A stretch of DNA of 64,000 nucleotides. It comes from Naematelia aurantialba (taxonomy: Eukaryota; Basidiomycota; Tremellomycetes; Tremellales; Naemateliaceae). Within the stretch, counting starts at the first letter, position 1. The number at the start of each line of letters is the position of its first letter. The notes below the pieces were generated by a model. The model was not told the origin of the DNA. It did no database searches and saw only the letters and a list, made by a program, of their open reading frames with translations. The stretch covers positions 1,157,001 to 1,221,000 of the forward strand of contig JAKFAO010000004.1 in the NCBI GenBank assembly GCA_021527695.1, read 5' to 3'. A program made the translations under genes and the position numbers. Shown in pieces: positions 32,950-43,985 of this stretch.

Positions 32950-34461
32950 CGTGATCAGACCGGTCCGGTAGAGAGCGAGAATGAGCGAGGACGAAAGAGA
33001 GGGGAAGGGAAAGGAGGAAAGGGGGCAGGCTTGTCGAGGGATAGAGGGGAAGAGAGGGAACCGAGAGAGAGTTGAGAGAGCAGAGGACGACAGCCTTTCC
33101 AGTCGAGTAGTCTATATAGGAGGGGAATTTTGTACTGCAGACGCCTGCTGATTTCAGTGCCCGTCCGGCGACGGGACTGCGCAGAGAGCTGTCTGGTGAT
33201 ACGAAGCGACCGATATGTCTGAGGCGTCCCACGTTCAGTCCACTACGACGTCAACGGCCTCGTGGATGGCTTGTCGCCCGCCTCCTGCTCTCTGCTCTCC
33301 GCTCTCTGCCCTCCGCTCTCTGCCCTCCGCTGTCTGTTCTTCGCTTTCTGCTCTCATCCTGGTAGACACCCGTCTAATCGGGTTCCTCTCCAGCCTCCGT
33401 GCACCCTGCGCGATGCGAGGCCGGAGTAATGTCAAGGCTCTGTTCCAGGGGATCTGCACCGTACGACAGCGGCACGAGACCTACGAAGACGGGTAACAAT
33501 ACGGGTACGGTACGGAATACGAGACGGGTGCATACGTACATACTCACCCCTGCCTTCCGACCCACTAAGCCGGGCCGGGACAGACGATGGCCCGTTCGGA
33601 TACACGGCCTTCGTCGTTTGCCCAGGTAAAGCCAGCCGAGAGCAGTACCCATCCCGTCACGTCGTCATGCCCATCCCGTATCGGTATCGGTATCTGTATC
33701 GGTATCGGTATTTGTATCCCGTAGCGTATCGTAGCGTATCGTACCGTATAACATGCACGAACCTCCTTACCGTGCTGCCTGCTGCCATGTTGCCGAGCTG
33801 CACACTGCCATGCTGCCGTGCCATGCTGTCATACTACCGCCATGCTCCCGTACTACCCGCATGTCTCGGCTGCAACGAGCAAGCCTCAGACGGGAAGATC
33901 ATCCGACAATCGACAATCGCCACTGGGAGGTGACACACCAGATGCCGCTTTGGGCATTCCAACTCGGCGTCCCATTGTTCCGTGGCTGCATCCATGATGG
34001 CATTTGTGGCCGCATTGCTGATTCGTGATGCATCTATCTGCCTACTCGTAATCATCTGCGTGCATTACCGGCCGCACGATACGTTATCGACCTTACTTGA
34101 GGCTTGTGGCATGGGTCCACACCCAGTCTCGCTACTTGCAGCTCACAGGCGTGCGTCGGGCAGCCGTCACTTAGACGGGCGCACAGCAGGACAAACGCAC
34201 ATGTGCATATCCGTGGCTTTGGCGCAGGGCTGGTTAGTCGCGCACCACACTGTGATCTGGGACATCGAAATAGAACGAGTTGCACGACGATAGTCTAGAC
34301 GAGTATAGATGCGAGAGATGGCGAGATCTACAAATATTCCCAGGGTATGGACCAAAGGCTACAGCGCACGATACGTCAAGTGATAGGTAGCTTTGAGAGC
34401 CGTTCTGCAACACGACATGCACTTGCCGCATGATGCACTTGCAGCTCATATCTGCCCCAGC
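32950..34461. other. Intergenic stretch with simple repeats
   Basis: It contains the lipase-like gene promoter, CTCTCTGC/CCTCCG units (about 33288-33350), a TATCGG repeat (33669-33750) and CATGCTGCCG units (about 33785-33850). No convincing gene. Confidence 0.5.
33669..33750. repeat. (GTATCG/TATCGGTATC)n repeat
   Basis: Six-base units GGTATC / CGTATC recur with small changes. Seen directly. Confidence 0.8.
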
Positions 34462-36878
34462 TCATATCCGCCCCAGCCTCGATGGCTGTGACGAGGGAAA
34501 GCCTATACGGGGAATCGTGCCGATCGCCCTGCCGGTAGGCTTGACAGGCGACAGGAACGCGGGAATGACGCCGTCTCCACTCTGTCGGGGTCAGCCATCC
34601 GCCACACGACGGCAGGCTACAGATCAGAGATGAGAGCCGATAGATGGGCCATGAGATTGATAGACGACGAATGACAGACGACAGACGACACACGACAGAC
34701 ACCCAGACCCGAACCAACACCACTCACATTCAAGACAGGATCCCACGTGAACGCCGGCTGTACGCCTAGGAGCTTGCGCTTCTTCTTCTTCTCCGGCACT
34801 GCGTCCGCCTCGTCCGTCTCCTCGACAGCCGCAGTCTTCTTCTTGCTCAGAGGCTCGGGTGACTTGCGCTTCGGTCTCGTGTGGTTGTCGGTATCTGTAT
34901 CGTGCAGGGCCGTTTTCGTCCTGGCCTTGTCTGCCTTGTCGGCCTTGTCGGCCTTGTCTGCCTTGTCCACCTTGTCCACCTTGTCCACCTTGTCCACCTT
35001 GTCCACCTTGTCCACCTTGTCCACCTTGTCCACCTTGTCCACCTTGTCCACCTTGTCCACCTTGTCTGCCTTGTATGCCTTGTATGCCTTGTCTGCCTTG
35101 TCCTTGACCGAGTCGGGGCGTTTCGTCGTCGTCGACTTTGCAGGACCAGAGTCCGAGTCCGAGTCGGCCGCCTCGGCCTTCCGCGCCTTCTTCGGCCGAG
35201 CCTCTGACGCAGAGACGTCGCTGTCCTCCAGTACGGGGCGAGCCTGCTGGGTCAGCTTGAGCAATCTTCAGCAGCTTGAAGCGGACCTTGTGTGCTCTTT
35301 CCTTCGCCGGCTTGCTAGTGAGGGCTTTATGGGGAGGGCTCGCCGACGCTTTCCGTGCACGCTTCTCAACACGCTCAGTCTCCCGCTGCCCCTGCGCCGT
35401 CAGTTGTGGCGCCTAGGCGAGCAGAGAAGCACACACCTCGTCGACCGAACGGTCTTGCTTGTTCCTCGCTTCCTTCAGTTTCGCTTTCAGCGCCTTCTCC
35501 CTCTCGAGACTGGTCTCCCTGCCCAGCTCGAGCTCTTCCAGCGCGCCGGCCAGTTCGTCTTTCACTCTGACGAGCTCGTTCTTGGCCGAGCGGAGTGCAG
35601 TTTGCAGCTCCTTCTTCTCCTTGTTCGCCTAGACCCGTCGTCAGCCGATTCCAGTGCGCACGGCTCCCTAGAGAGCCGATTGCATCGCGCACGGCTCCCT
35701 AGAGAGCCGATTGCATCGCGCATGGCTCCCTAGAGAGCCGATTTGACAGATGCTGCACAGTGCGCGACGGCTTACCGAGCCGTGCTTGCCCCGTTCGTCC
35801 TGCGCCCACTGGGCCAGCTCGGCCCTCGCCTCCTTCTCGCTGTCCCTCAGTCCCTGGACCTTGCTCTCGAGGCGCGCGACCTTGCCTTCGAGCCGAGCAA
35901 TCTCGTCGCGCGCCGCGCCGAGTGCCTCGTGGTTCTCTGCAGAGCTTGACAGTTCGGCGTTTGTCGATGCGAGCAGTTTCGACGTCTTGAAGTTGGCCGC
36001 GCGTTGGTGCGCCAACGACGTGTTTGCCTCGTCCAGCCGCGTCTGTTCGTCAGCCTCCGTCCTTCACCTTGGGGCACATTGGGTGCGGCCCTGGGACTAG
36101 GCTCACCTCGGCATCGGCAAGGAGGGTGTCCTTCTCGGCGAGTTCCGCGACGAGGTCATCCTCTCTTGCCTGGAACAGCGCGAGCTTGTGATCGCGCATG
36201 ACTGCCTATCAGCCGCTCTTCGCGGTTGGGAGGCGCAGGCTCGCTGCTCGGATTGTTCCACTCTAATATCGCTTCCCGTACGCCAGAGACGAAGGCAGGA
36301 CTCACGACGCGCCGTTTCAGCCTGGACCAAGCGCTGTTCCAGCTCGATGGCCTGCATCTGTTCTTGGGCAAGAACGAGCAGCGCTCTGTGCTGCTGTATC
36401 GCCGAATGCACGTTGAGCTGCCGTCGTCAGCTCACCTTTCACTGGTACAGCGAGTATCGACACTCCGGCTTTCGGCACTCTGGGTGTCGGCCGGCGTTGC
36501 TCACCTCGTTGCGCATCTCCGCGGCGTCGGCTTGGCACCGTTCCAGCTCGGCCTTGTAGACTGCGGCCTCGCGTTGCCTAGTCGCCAGGGACGTCTGGGC
36601 GTGGGCCAGCTCGGACCGTTGGGCACCGAGCGTGCTTTCCAGCGCGGACAGCTCGCTCTTGTGTTTCCGCTGCGGGCGTGAGTGGTCGTTTGAGGTTTGT
36701 GAAACGTGTCGGCAGGTCGGACAGTCAGACTCACATGCAGCGCATGCTCCTTGCGCACCAGCTCGTCAATCTGCTTTTGGAGGTTGTTCACCCGCGCCCG
36801 TATCGGCCCTGGTGTTTCGGGCAGCTCGTCGATATAGCATGCCGGGGCCGCCCTGGGGGGTGTCACCTTGGTTGCCAT
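34462..36878 (-). CDS. Coiled-coil protein with in-frame KVD repeat, function unknown
   Basis: Nine exons: 36878-36735, 36669-36505, 36417-36306, 36201-36107, 36042-35776, 35628-35437, 35391-35287, 35243-34728, 34581-34462; 571 residues. From about 20 to 320 the protein is almost continuous heptad-type helix rich in Glu, Ala, Leu, Arg and Lys. A disordered basic region follows, with phospho-acceptor-like S-D-S-D-S-D-S and a K-V-D tandem array at about 408-445. The last 45 residues (W-D-P-V-L-N-S-G-D-G-V-I-P, S-P-V-K-P, S-R-L-G-R-I) look like a conserved motif. A cytoskeletal, spindle-pole or kinetochore scaffold would fit, but I do not recognise the family. The 43-base intron 35244-35286 is the least certain junction. 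Confidence 0.7.
34940..35110. repeat. 9-bp tandem repeat TTGTCCACC (coding, KVD on minus strand)
   Basis: About 14 perfect or near-perfect copies of TTGTCCACC flanked by TTGTCGGCC and TTGTCTGCC variants. The period is a multiple of three, so copy-number change keeps the coiled-coil gene in frame. Confidence 0.9.
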
Positions 36879-37817
36879 CTTGTCGAGAGTTGATGCGGGT
36901 GGAGTGTTGTCACTGTTGGCGCTGGTTGTCGCGGTTGACGCTGGCCGGTAATCTTGCCGCTATGTGGATGTCGTCCCTGGCTGACACTGTTCGAGGCAGA
37001 CTACAATGCACTGGGTGCAATGAAAGCCAGAAAATCATCCGCGTATTTGTTGACATGCCTTCCTCCCGCATAAATTTGCTTCCGTCTAGGGAAACCCGTG
37101 TTGAGAGTGGCGACGGGATTTCAGGCTTTTGATGGCCCTCTAACCCTCTGCATCACCAGCAGCACGGCAGCGCAGGGCAGTAGAACACCCCTGTCGCACA
37201 GAGCAATGATGCATCAGGCCCTAATGCCCCCACGAGGACTGACTTGTCCAAGCCCACTCGAGGGAGAGCGGCCGAGCACAGTCGTGCAAATACCACACAG
37301 CAATACGAGCATGGACACGGAAAAAAATGACCGTGATGGGAGCTGGCGTCGTCCACCCGCGTTGCCTGTCTGTCTGGCTGCGCTGGTAAAATGCATCTGC
37401 TCAAAGATCATTCCTCGTTTCCTCTCTACCTGTTACTTCTACGGGATTTACATATATGTTCCCGACTAAACTAGCGATACGCGACACTATAGCCAGAAGA
37501 GATGACGTGAACCAAGGCAGGAGCAGGAGCAGCCACGGGCTGTAGGAGACAAGCCCGCCTGTCGATAACCCACAGCGTCGAGCTGATGGCCACCCTGTCG
37601 AAAACCCATAGTATCGAGCTGATGGCCACCCTGTCGACAACCGACAGTATCAAGCTGATGGCCACCCTGTCGACAACCCACAGTATCAAGCTGATGGCCA
37701 CCCTGTCGATGACCCACAGTGTCGAGCGCGATGGCCGCCTGCTCGAAAACGCGCTGCCGCCCGATATGAACACGCCGCGCACGCACGACAGATTTCTTCC
37801 TCTGCTGCGACGCGCAA
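36879..37817. other. Intergenic stretch between coiled-coil gene and velvet factor
   Basis: The coiled-coil gene promoter lies at the left. The velvet 3' end and a 36-bp minisatellite lie at the right. No gene supported. Confidence 0.55.
37560..37740. repeat. 36-bp minisatellite, five copies
   Basis: The unit beginning CTGTCGACAACCCACAG and ending GAGCTGATGGCCAC recurs five times with a period of exactly 36. Both strands stay open through it because 36 is divisible by three. It lies just downstream of the velvet stop codon, possibly in its 3' UTR. Confidence 0.85.
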
Positions 37818-40252
37818 TCATTCATCCTCGTCCTCGTCGTCCACTACTTCGCCATGGCCAGACGGAGCACGTTTCTGGCGAGTCGGCAGACGGACGTTCT
37901 GCCCCGCGAAGAGGCGGGTCAGTTCTGTCGTTGGGATCACCCCAGGGAACCGCTTTGCTGAACTGGTACGCGTCAGCCAATAGTCATCCCTCGTCAAGAA
38001 ATCATCATCCTCGACCAAGGCGTCAAATCCGACCAAGAATTCATCATCCTCGACCAAGGCATCACCCCCGACCAAGAAATCATCTTCGACCAAGAAATCA
38101 TCCATCCTCGACCAAGAAATAATCCATCCTCGACCAAGAAATCATCATCCTCGACCAGAAATCAAACTCACTACACAGTAAAGTGATTGCTGTAGGCGCT
38201 GGCAATGGCCGGAGCACGGGCGCCTTGTGTCGCGCCCATCGTCAACAGCCTAAGTGGTCGTTAGTATCCACGACCAGGCGCGGGCAGACACTCACGTAGC
38301 TAGGTTGACGAGCGTAAAGCGCAGCCTAAATAAGCCTTCCGTGCGGACCCCCAGATCGTGCGCGAAGAAGAACAGCCCAGGTCGGTGATTCTCGTCATTC
38401 AGCCTCTGGCAATGCGCCGTCAGCGACCCGACGAGGACTCGACTGTAGTTGGCCGCCGAGGACGAGCTGCTCGGCCGCGTCTCCGGTATCGCCGCCATGG
38501 CGCCGTACCCCAGTTCCCCACCCATTTGGTAGTAAGCCGGGAGGTCCTGGCGGGACAAGGCGGGCGACTGCGCGCGGAAATTGCTTGGTATAGGGAACGA
38601 TGCGCGATTAGGCGTGATCAATCGGATTTCGCCAGAGGCGTCTCGATACTGTCGAGGGTGCCCTTGGCTATCGCCCGAAAACGGTCGATCAGACAACATG
38701 TCCCCGGCTGTACTGGGTCGATCGGTCCATGCAGACGACGGGCGATTGTCTTTTCGATGTTCAGGGACCAGCCAAGGATGCAGAGGTCCAGACCCCCCAC
38801 CCTTTGCCACCCATGCATCCGGACTTTGCACTGGCCCCGATGGCGTTGACCAGGACGAGCGGCCATCTCGCGACGATGCAGTCGACGATGATGACCTGGG
38901 ATCTCGAAGCGCAGCCATGGTAAGGGCTGGAGCTGCGGATCGAGCTGATTCTCTGTCTTCAGTGATGGCAGTAAGAGACGGCAGATGCAGTGGATGCGTT
39001 CCAAGATGTCGAGGTGTGGGAGGGGTATTGAACGTGGAGGATGGCGCCGTGACCGGCCGAGTGGCGGTGGGCTCCCCAGCAGCCAGATGTGAGCTGAAAC
39101 TGTGTGCGCGACTCAGGGATGGCCGTGGCGGCGACCAGCCAGTGACGGCTGGCACCGGCAGTGGGGATGGGATGACCTCGTGATGAGGTAAATGGGACAA
39201 AGGAGACATGCGGGGTGACGTCGCAGAGCTAGAAGCCGGCGCTTGGTGGGCTGTACTGATCAGACCCATTCCACTGCGACCTGCCGCGAGGCACTCCACT
39301 CACGCGACCATCGCCACACGCCCCCTGGCCAAGCGGTTGGCACAGTTGCTCCATAAGGCTCGCTGCGGCCGCCCGTCGCAGGCCGGGACGGACCGGGGAT
39401 AGAGGGGACTTCCGAAGGGATCCCAGCCGATACTGACCGCCGTGGTGACAAAGGACGCTGACTGGATGAAGGGTGCATGACGACATTGCGCTCTCGCTCG
39501 CCATCTGCAGACCACAGGTCCACCATGAGGACGAGGAAATTGATATCAATCAAACTGCAGATCAATATCGTCCGTCGGGGCGCCCAAGCAGATGCCCACT
39601 CACTCTGGATCGACAAGCTTGCCTGTCGAATCCCGAACCCACAGTCGGATGATGGGCGGTGGCGAAAGCGGACGTCTATCCTTTACACGTCGTCAGCTGA
39701 TGATATCGACCCACTGGGAGAGATAAGCTATGGACTTACTTTGTCCCCAAAGCCGCAGGCGCGGGCCCTTTGAGGCTGCTGGATGACTTCCAGGTGATAT
39801 GTCCTGCAAGGACATCAGCCATTTGCACCAAGACCAGACACCTCGATCCGCGAATAGGGGAAGCATATTCACCATCTCTCGCCTGGGGGTTGAGCCGTCT
39901 GCTTGGGAGCCTGATACGCAGCCTCGTCGAGCTCATCCTGATCATCGCTGCTGTCGAGCTCGTCCTCATTATCGTCTGGATTTGCGGAAGGAGTCGTCGC
40001 GCGAAGATGCCTCGATGGCCCTGGAGTGTCCGGCTGATAATCTTGATTCATCAAGCTTGCGACCGATAAACGCGACGCATAGTTGGCCGGCGATGCTGCT
40101 GGAGTGGGTTGGCGCTCTGCGCTCGGGGTGGGGGTCATACTAGATGTGGGGGACGATGGGGACAGCCTTTGTCGCTTGATGCCTCGCGCTTTGACATCGT
40201 CTCTTTGGCGTAGAGGCGGCGAGGGTTGTTGCGACATTGGCGTCGGCAGCAT
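37818..40252 (-). CDS. Velvet-domain regulator (VelB/VosA type)
   Basis: Seven exons: 40252-39873, 39803-39740, 39680-39604, 39554-39304, 39250-38296, 38249-38175, 37962-37818; 648 residues. Velvet factors are fungal DNA-binding regulators that couple development, spore maturation and secondary metabolism. The first half of the domain is at about 128-205 (Y-H-L-E-V-I-Q-Q-P-Q-R-A-R-A-C-G-F-G-D-K-D-R-R, P-P-P-I-I-R-L, V-L-M-V-D-L-W). The second half is near 525-625 (V-L-V-G-S-L-T-A, F-F-F-A-H-D-L-G-V-R-T-E-G-L-F-R-L-R-F, K-R-F-P-G-V-I-P-T-T-E-L). About 320 Ser/Pro-rich residues split the two. The N-terminus is disordered with an acidic D-D-Q-D-E-L-D-E patch, and the C-terminus is D-E-D-E-D-E. 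The last intron (37963-38174) is filled by a tandem repeat. Confidence 0.9.
37985..38162. repeat. About 21-bp tandem repeat inside the last velvet intron
   Basis: TCGACCAAGAAATCATCATCC-like units (with GGCGTCA and AAATTCA variants) recur about eight times, occupying most of the 212-base intron. Confidence 0.85.
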
Positions 40253-41773
40253 GGAGCTGGGGAGGCTCGGCGAGAGGTGAGCGCTGCCTAGGACGGCTAA
40301 TGGTGGCGTCGACTTGAATTATTTGTCGTTGACACCGCTGGACGGAAAGAGGAGGAGAGGTTGGAAGGAGATACTGGCGGGTCGAACATCGATCCTATTG
40401 ACGCTTTGCAAAGCAAGATAACTCGAGGCGGAGTCTGTGTTCGAGTTGAAAAGAGGGTGATTCAAGCTTCAGCCTTCCGGGGACAAGGTTTGTTGACGAT
40501 AGAAAGGAAGGGGCGGGGGAATAGAGAGAGCGAGAGAGAGACAGAGAGAGAGAGAGGAGTTGTCTGAAGGACGAGTGTCTGCGTCAGCGTGGAAGATTTT
40601 CTTTGACCTTGTTCTGCCCATCAGAACGCCAACGTTCCCTTGAATGCTCTCTTCTTTTCTCCCTCGCCTCTGCCGGCTCCCCCTCATCGTCGCCGCGCCC
40701 TCGTGTACAAGAGCAGCCTCGTCCCCCAAATTTAGCCCTCGTCGCGAGGCTTCCATCACCACAACATTCCAGCGGCATTGTCCCGAGCGCCGCCAAGGAT
40801 CAAGTCACGCCGGAGCCATTTTTTTTTTCCCAGCCAAGGAACATTAGGGATCGATGCAGACAGCCTCCCCGAGCCAAACACACGCCCAGTGCGCTTGGTC
40901 TCTCCCCCTCCCTGCCCCCCTCCCTTGAATCCACACGCCTCTGTCGTCACTGTGACACGAGGCGAGATCGATATGTCCACGCTGACCAAGGCATGATCCG
41001 CACAAACGGCCTAAAAATGCAGCGCGGCCCCCGTGCGGCGGGATGCTCTTGCTCGGAACAAGACGCCCCCAAGACGCCCTTGCTCTCTGACCCAGAGTCT
41101 GATATGCTGACGCACGAGTGAGCAATGTGGAAACTCACCAGTCTAGTGCGTGCTACCACAGAACGCCAAGCGAGGATACCCGATGACGAGACTGCTGTTT
41201 TCTCTCGGGGAATGAGGTGTGCGGCAAGCGGCAGGCTGCCGAGGAGATGCCGACGCACAGACAAGGCTGTTTGTCCTGCTGTGTCCGCCTTTCTGACGTT
41301 TCCAGCTGACAGGCGGCCAGCTTGGGATGCCGTCAGGCCGTTTCTGCGAGACTTTTGGCTCGTTTGGTCATCAAAGGGATCCGCCCGAGGTTACGGACAG
41401 TTCGCTTGACCGATAAAGGAGCGCGCGATCAGCAGGACTGAAGGACGGGGTGCGGCGATTGGCGGTGTGTAGAGGCGCGGCCGATGGGACCTGCAGAATC
41501 CTGCGTCTGCGTCATCTCGTGCTCGGAAAGGGTGCGAGGAACAAAGGGGCACAGTTGGTCTGCCAAGGGGCCAAGGGGCCAAGGAGGGTGTAGACTTTTG
41601 GGAAGCCACGGGACGAAGGAGGGTGTAGACTTTTGGGAGGGGGGGGGGGGGGTTGGGGGCGAAGGAGGGTGTATACTTGGATGCCTGGCAAAACGGGGGG
41701 CGTAGTTGGAAGGGGTGTAGGCTGGAGTGAGGGCTCACCAGACCAGTCTGGGCGACGGGTGTGCAGTCACTTT
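40253..41773. other. Intergenic stretch without a supported gene
   Basis: The velvet promoter is at the left, with a GAGAGAGAGACAGAGAGAG tract near 40520-40558. A poly-G run lies near 41638-41652, with AAGGGGCCAAGG and GAAGGAGGGTGTAGACTTTTGG duplications around 41560-41640. Plus-strand frames at 40603-41121 look like leader-like sequence but do not extend into a protein. Confidence 0.45.
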
Positions 41774-42002
41774 TCACGCCGCGATGACGATCTCAAAGCC
41801 GCTCGTCCCAGTATCGTGGTCCTGCTGGAGCGAGATGTCGCCCGTGGACTCGAATGCGGTTCCGTGAACTCGAATGCGGTTTCCTGCGGTTCCTATCCTT
41901 GGTCTTGCGATTGCTGGTCTGTTTATCGGATCCGGACGAGGACGGTGTCTGTGGGCGAAGCGTCAATATCGGGCTGACGGAATGGACAATAATGTCTGTC
42001 AA
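41774..42002 (-). CDS. C-terminal coding piece of an unidentified gene (partial model)
   Basis: A minus-strand frame F-E-S-T-G-D-I-S-L-Q-Q-D-H-D-T-G-T-S-G ending in I-V-I-A-A stops at TGA 41774-41776 and looks protein-like. A second frame just upstream (Y-C-P-F-R-Q-P-D-I-D-A-S-P-T-D-T-V) also looks real, but I could not join the two with a legal intron in phase. The gene probably extends upstream into 42000-42600. Function is not recognised; boundaries are provisional. Confidence 0.3.
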
Positions 42003-42648
42003 GTGCGGAGAGGGCGAGTCAATACGCGCTGCGACTGTGTGCTATCCTTCGAGCGTATCCACATGCCGACGCCCTAAACGGTAATGCTTGGTCGGTAGGG
42101 CTCCGAGTCGACCCTCGTGTCACACTGGACCCTGTCTCCCCTGTCGCTTGTGATGGCTCAACCAGTGTCCCTAGGACCTCGGCGTCGAGAAAGGAGCGAG
42201 GAGAACGGCGCGGGGCGGGCGTTTCCCACTCTTTGCATGCCGGATCCCCCCCCCCCCCTCCACCACGCCTTGCTGATCGCGGTACTCCCTCTGGACGCAC
42301 GACGACGCCAGATTCCGACGAGGACGAGGTTCGACATCGGTCACTCACCCTGAGAAAAAGATACGACTACCCTAGAGGCGTCTGGCGTTTTGTCCCAGGC
42401 GAGGTTCCAATCCCGACGCGGGGAAACGGAGACTGGCCGCGTCGTGCTCGTGCTCGTGCGCTCCGGCGGGCGGGCGGCTGTGCGCTGTCGTACCGCACCC
42501 TTGGGTCGCGACACCGAGCACCCACGTCGTGACACAGCACCCCACCGTCGTCCAAGTCGAGACAGAGGCGGAAAGAGGGCCAAGGAAAGAGGGGATGAAG
42601 AGAAGAAGGAATAGAAATGGGCCAAAAAACCCGGTGCTTCCGCCAACT

Positions 42649-42964
42649 CTAATCGGCGTACTCGGACATGTCGACTAGGATGCGGTCGTGCAGAGGGCAG
42701 CCTGTTCCAAGCCATGGGCATCTTTGCCACGGCGCCTTTGCTTGGGCCCTCAGCCCCTCAACTTACCGTACATGCCGTACCTCGCCCTGCTTTGCAGGTC
42801 CAGAGCTTGCAGAGCGAGCGAGAGCGAGAAGAGCGAGCGAGGGAGAGAGCAGTCGGCGTGAAAAGGTACCAGGGCTTGGAATCTCCCCCCTTCTTGCCCT
42901 CTCGCTGCGCGTTGTGCACTGGAATGCGCTGCAAGAGGCGCGCAGAGAACGCAGCCATGACCAT
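42649..42964 (-). CDS. Small unidentified gene, last exons supported
   Basis: A GTAAGT...ACAG intron (42702-42766, 65 bases) joins R-Y-G-M-Y-G to C-P-L-H-D-R-I-L-V-D-M-S-E-Y-A-D, ending at TAG 42649-42651. Further upstream an ATG-initiated frame from 42958/42964 reads A-A-F-S-A-R-L-L-Q-R-I-P-V-H, which could be a mitochondrial-type leader. The middle lies in CGCTCG repeats and its splicing is unresolved. The family is not recognised. Confidence 0.35.
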
Positions 42965-43985
42965 GCGGACGAGCGAGCGGGTACGCAGGAGCGAGCTAGT
43001 TGAACTCTGTGCTCGGTCGGGATCGTCGTATTTCCGTACACGGAGTATGTATGCGTATAGCAGCCCCTTGGTCACTGTCGTCACTCATCGTCACCTCGAT
43101 ATTCCACAGAGCGCTTCGCATCACAGCATACCACGTCCAGCCGGCGCTGCGGCATCCATCGTCATGGGACCCGCATCACGCACGCGTACGCCGATGGTCT
43201 GGGCTCGCCTCGCCACGACCCCCCCGCTGCGGTCAAGCATAAGGACATAAACGTGGTCGCTCCGATCCGACCCACATGCACATGCACATTGGACCCCCGA
43301 CGAACAATCCTGCCTGTGGACCCCGGACGGTGTTCCCACACCGACACGCAGCTTCACATCAAGCGTCATAGTTTAACTAGTGCCGCGGGTCCACAGTCCC
43401 TGATCTCCTGATCAGTGGTCCCCTGACCTGATCTCCTGATTCCTAACTCCCCGACAAGCCCTGAGGGCGAGCACGGATCATCTCCGCATGCAGTCCCGGG
43501 TGACCAAGCAGAGGCGTGGCACTCGACCAGTGGTAGGTTCTAGCTATACGAAATGACTCGCTTCCAAGTTGGCGGTCATGCCGTTCGGGCAGTCACGGGT
43601 TCTCCTGCACCGGGTGCTCTCGCTGTGGCGTAGCCCCAAAGCGACTCACCCGTACCCGGTGCTCCCAATCTTATTTATACTCTTGCTTCGGCAATCCCGA
43701 ACCCGCAATGTGGCTCGGCGGATGCGAAGATGCAAAGATGCAAGATGCAAGTGCAAAGATGCAAGATGCAAGTGCAAAGATCCAAAGATCCAAAGACGCA
43801 AGATGCAAGATGCAAATACGCAAAGATGCAATGAATACATGTCCAAGGCCCATGCTATGTATGCTACGAGGCTCCACAATCGCCCCATGAGTATCAATCC
43901 CACATACGTGCTGCAGTGCACAACGCCTCGACCGGCCTCACACCGGTCCCACTGAGGGCTCAGCCCTCAAACTTGAACCGCTCTC
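42965..43985. other. Intergenic stretch with repeats
   Basis: Contains GATCTCCTGATCAG-type direct repeats (43400-43445) and a GATGCAAGATGCAAG repeat (43725-43835). A minus-strand frame at 43369-43121 is open, but nothing in it is recognisable. Confidence 0.45.
43725..43835. repeat. (GATGCAAGATGCAAGTGCAAA)n repeat
   Basis: Units of GATGCAA, AGATGCAAGTGCAAA and AGATCCAAA recur over about 110 bases just downstream of the MFS gene. Seen directly. Confidence 0.8.

Noticed and set aside
34747..35733. 328-codon plus-strand frame with L-S-T-L-S-T and C-P-P-C-P-P repeats
   Set aside because: Antisense of the K-V-D repeat and coiled-coil exons.
40603..41121. Plus-strand frames resembling a mitochondrial leader and a short Cys/Ser-rich peptide
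   Set aside because: They do not continue into a protein and include a poly-T run; no introns connect them.
42233..42532. Plus-strand frame with D-S-D-E-D-E and V-P-G-E-V-P-I-P
   Set aside because: Protein-like over a short stretch, but minus-strand frames overlap it equally well; orientation could not be decided.
43121..43369. 82-codon minus-strand frame starting M-T-L-D-V-K-L-R-V-G-V-G
   Set aside because: It starts with a true ATG and looks moderately protein-like, but nothing is recognisable and no splice partners were found; not enough support to call.
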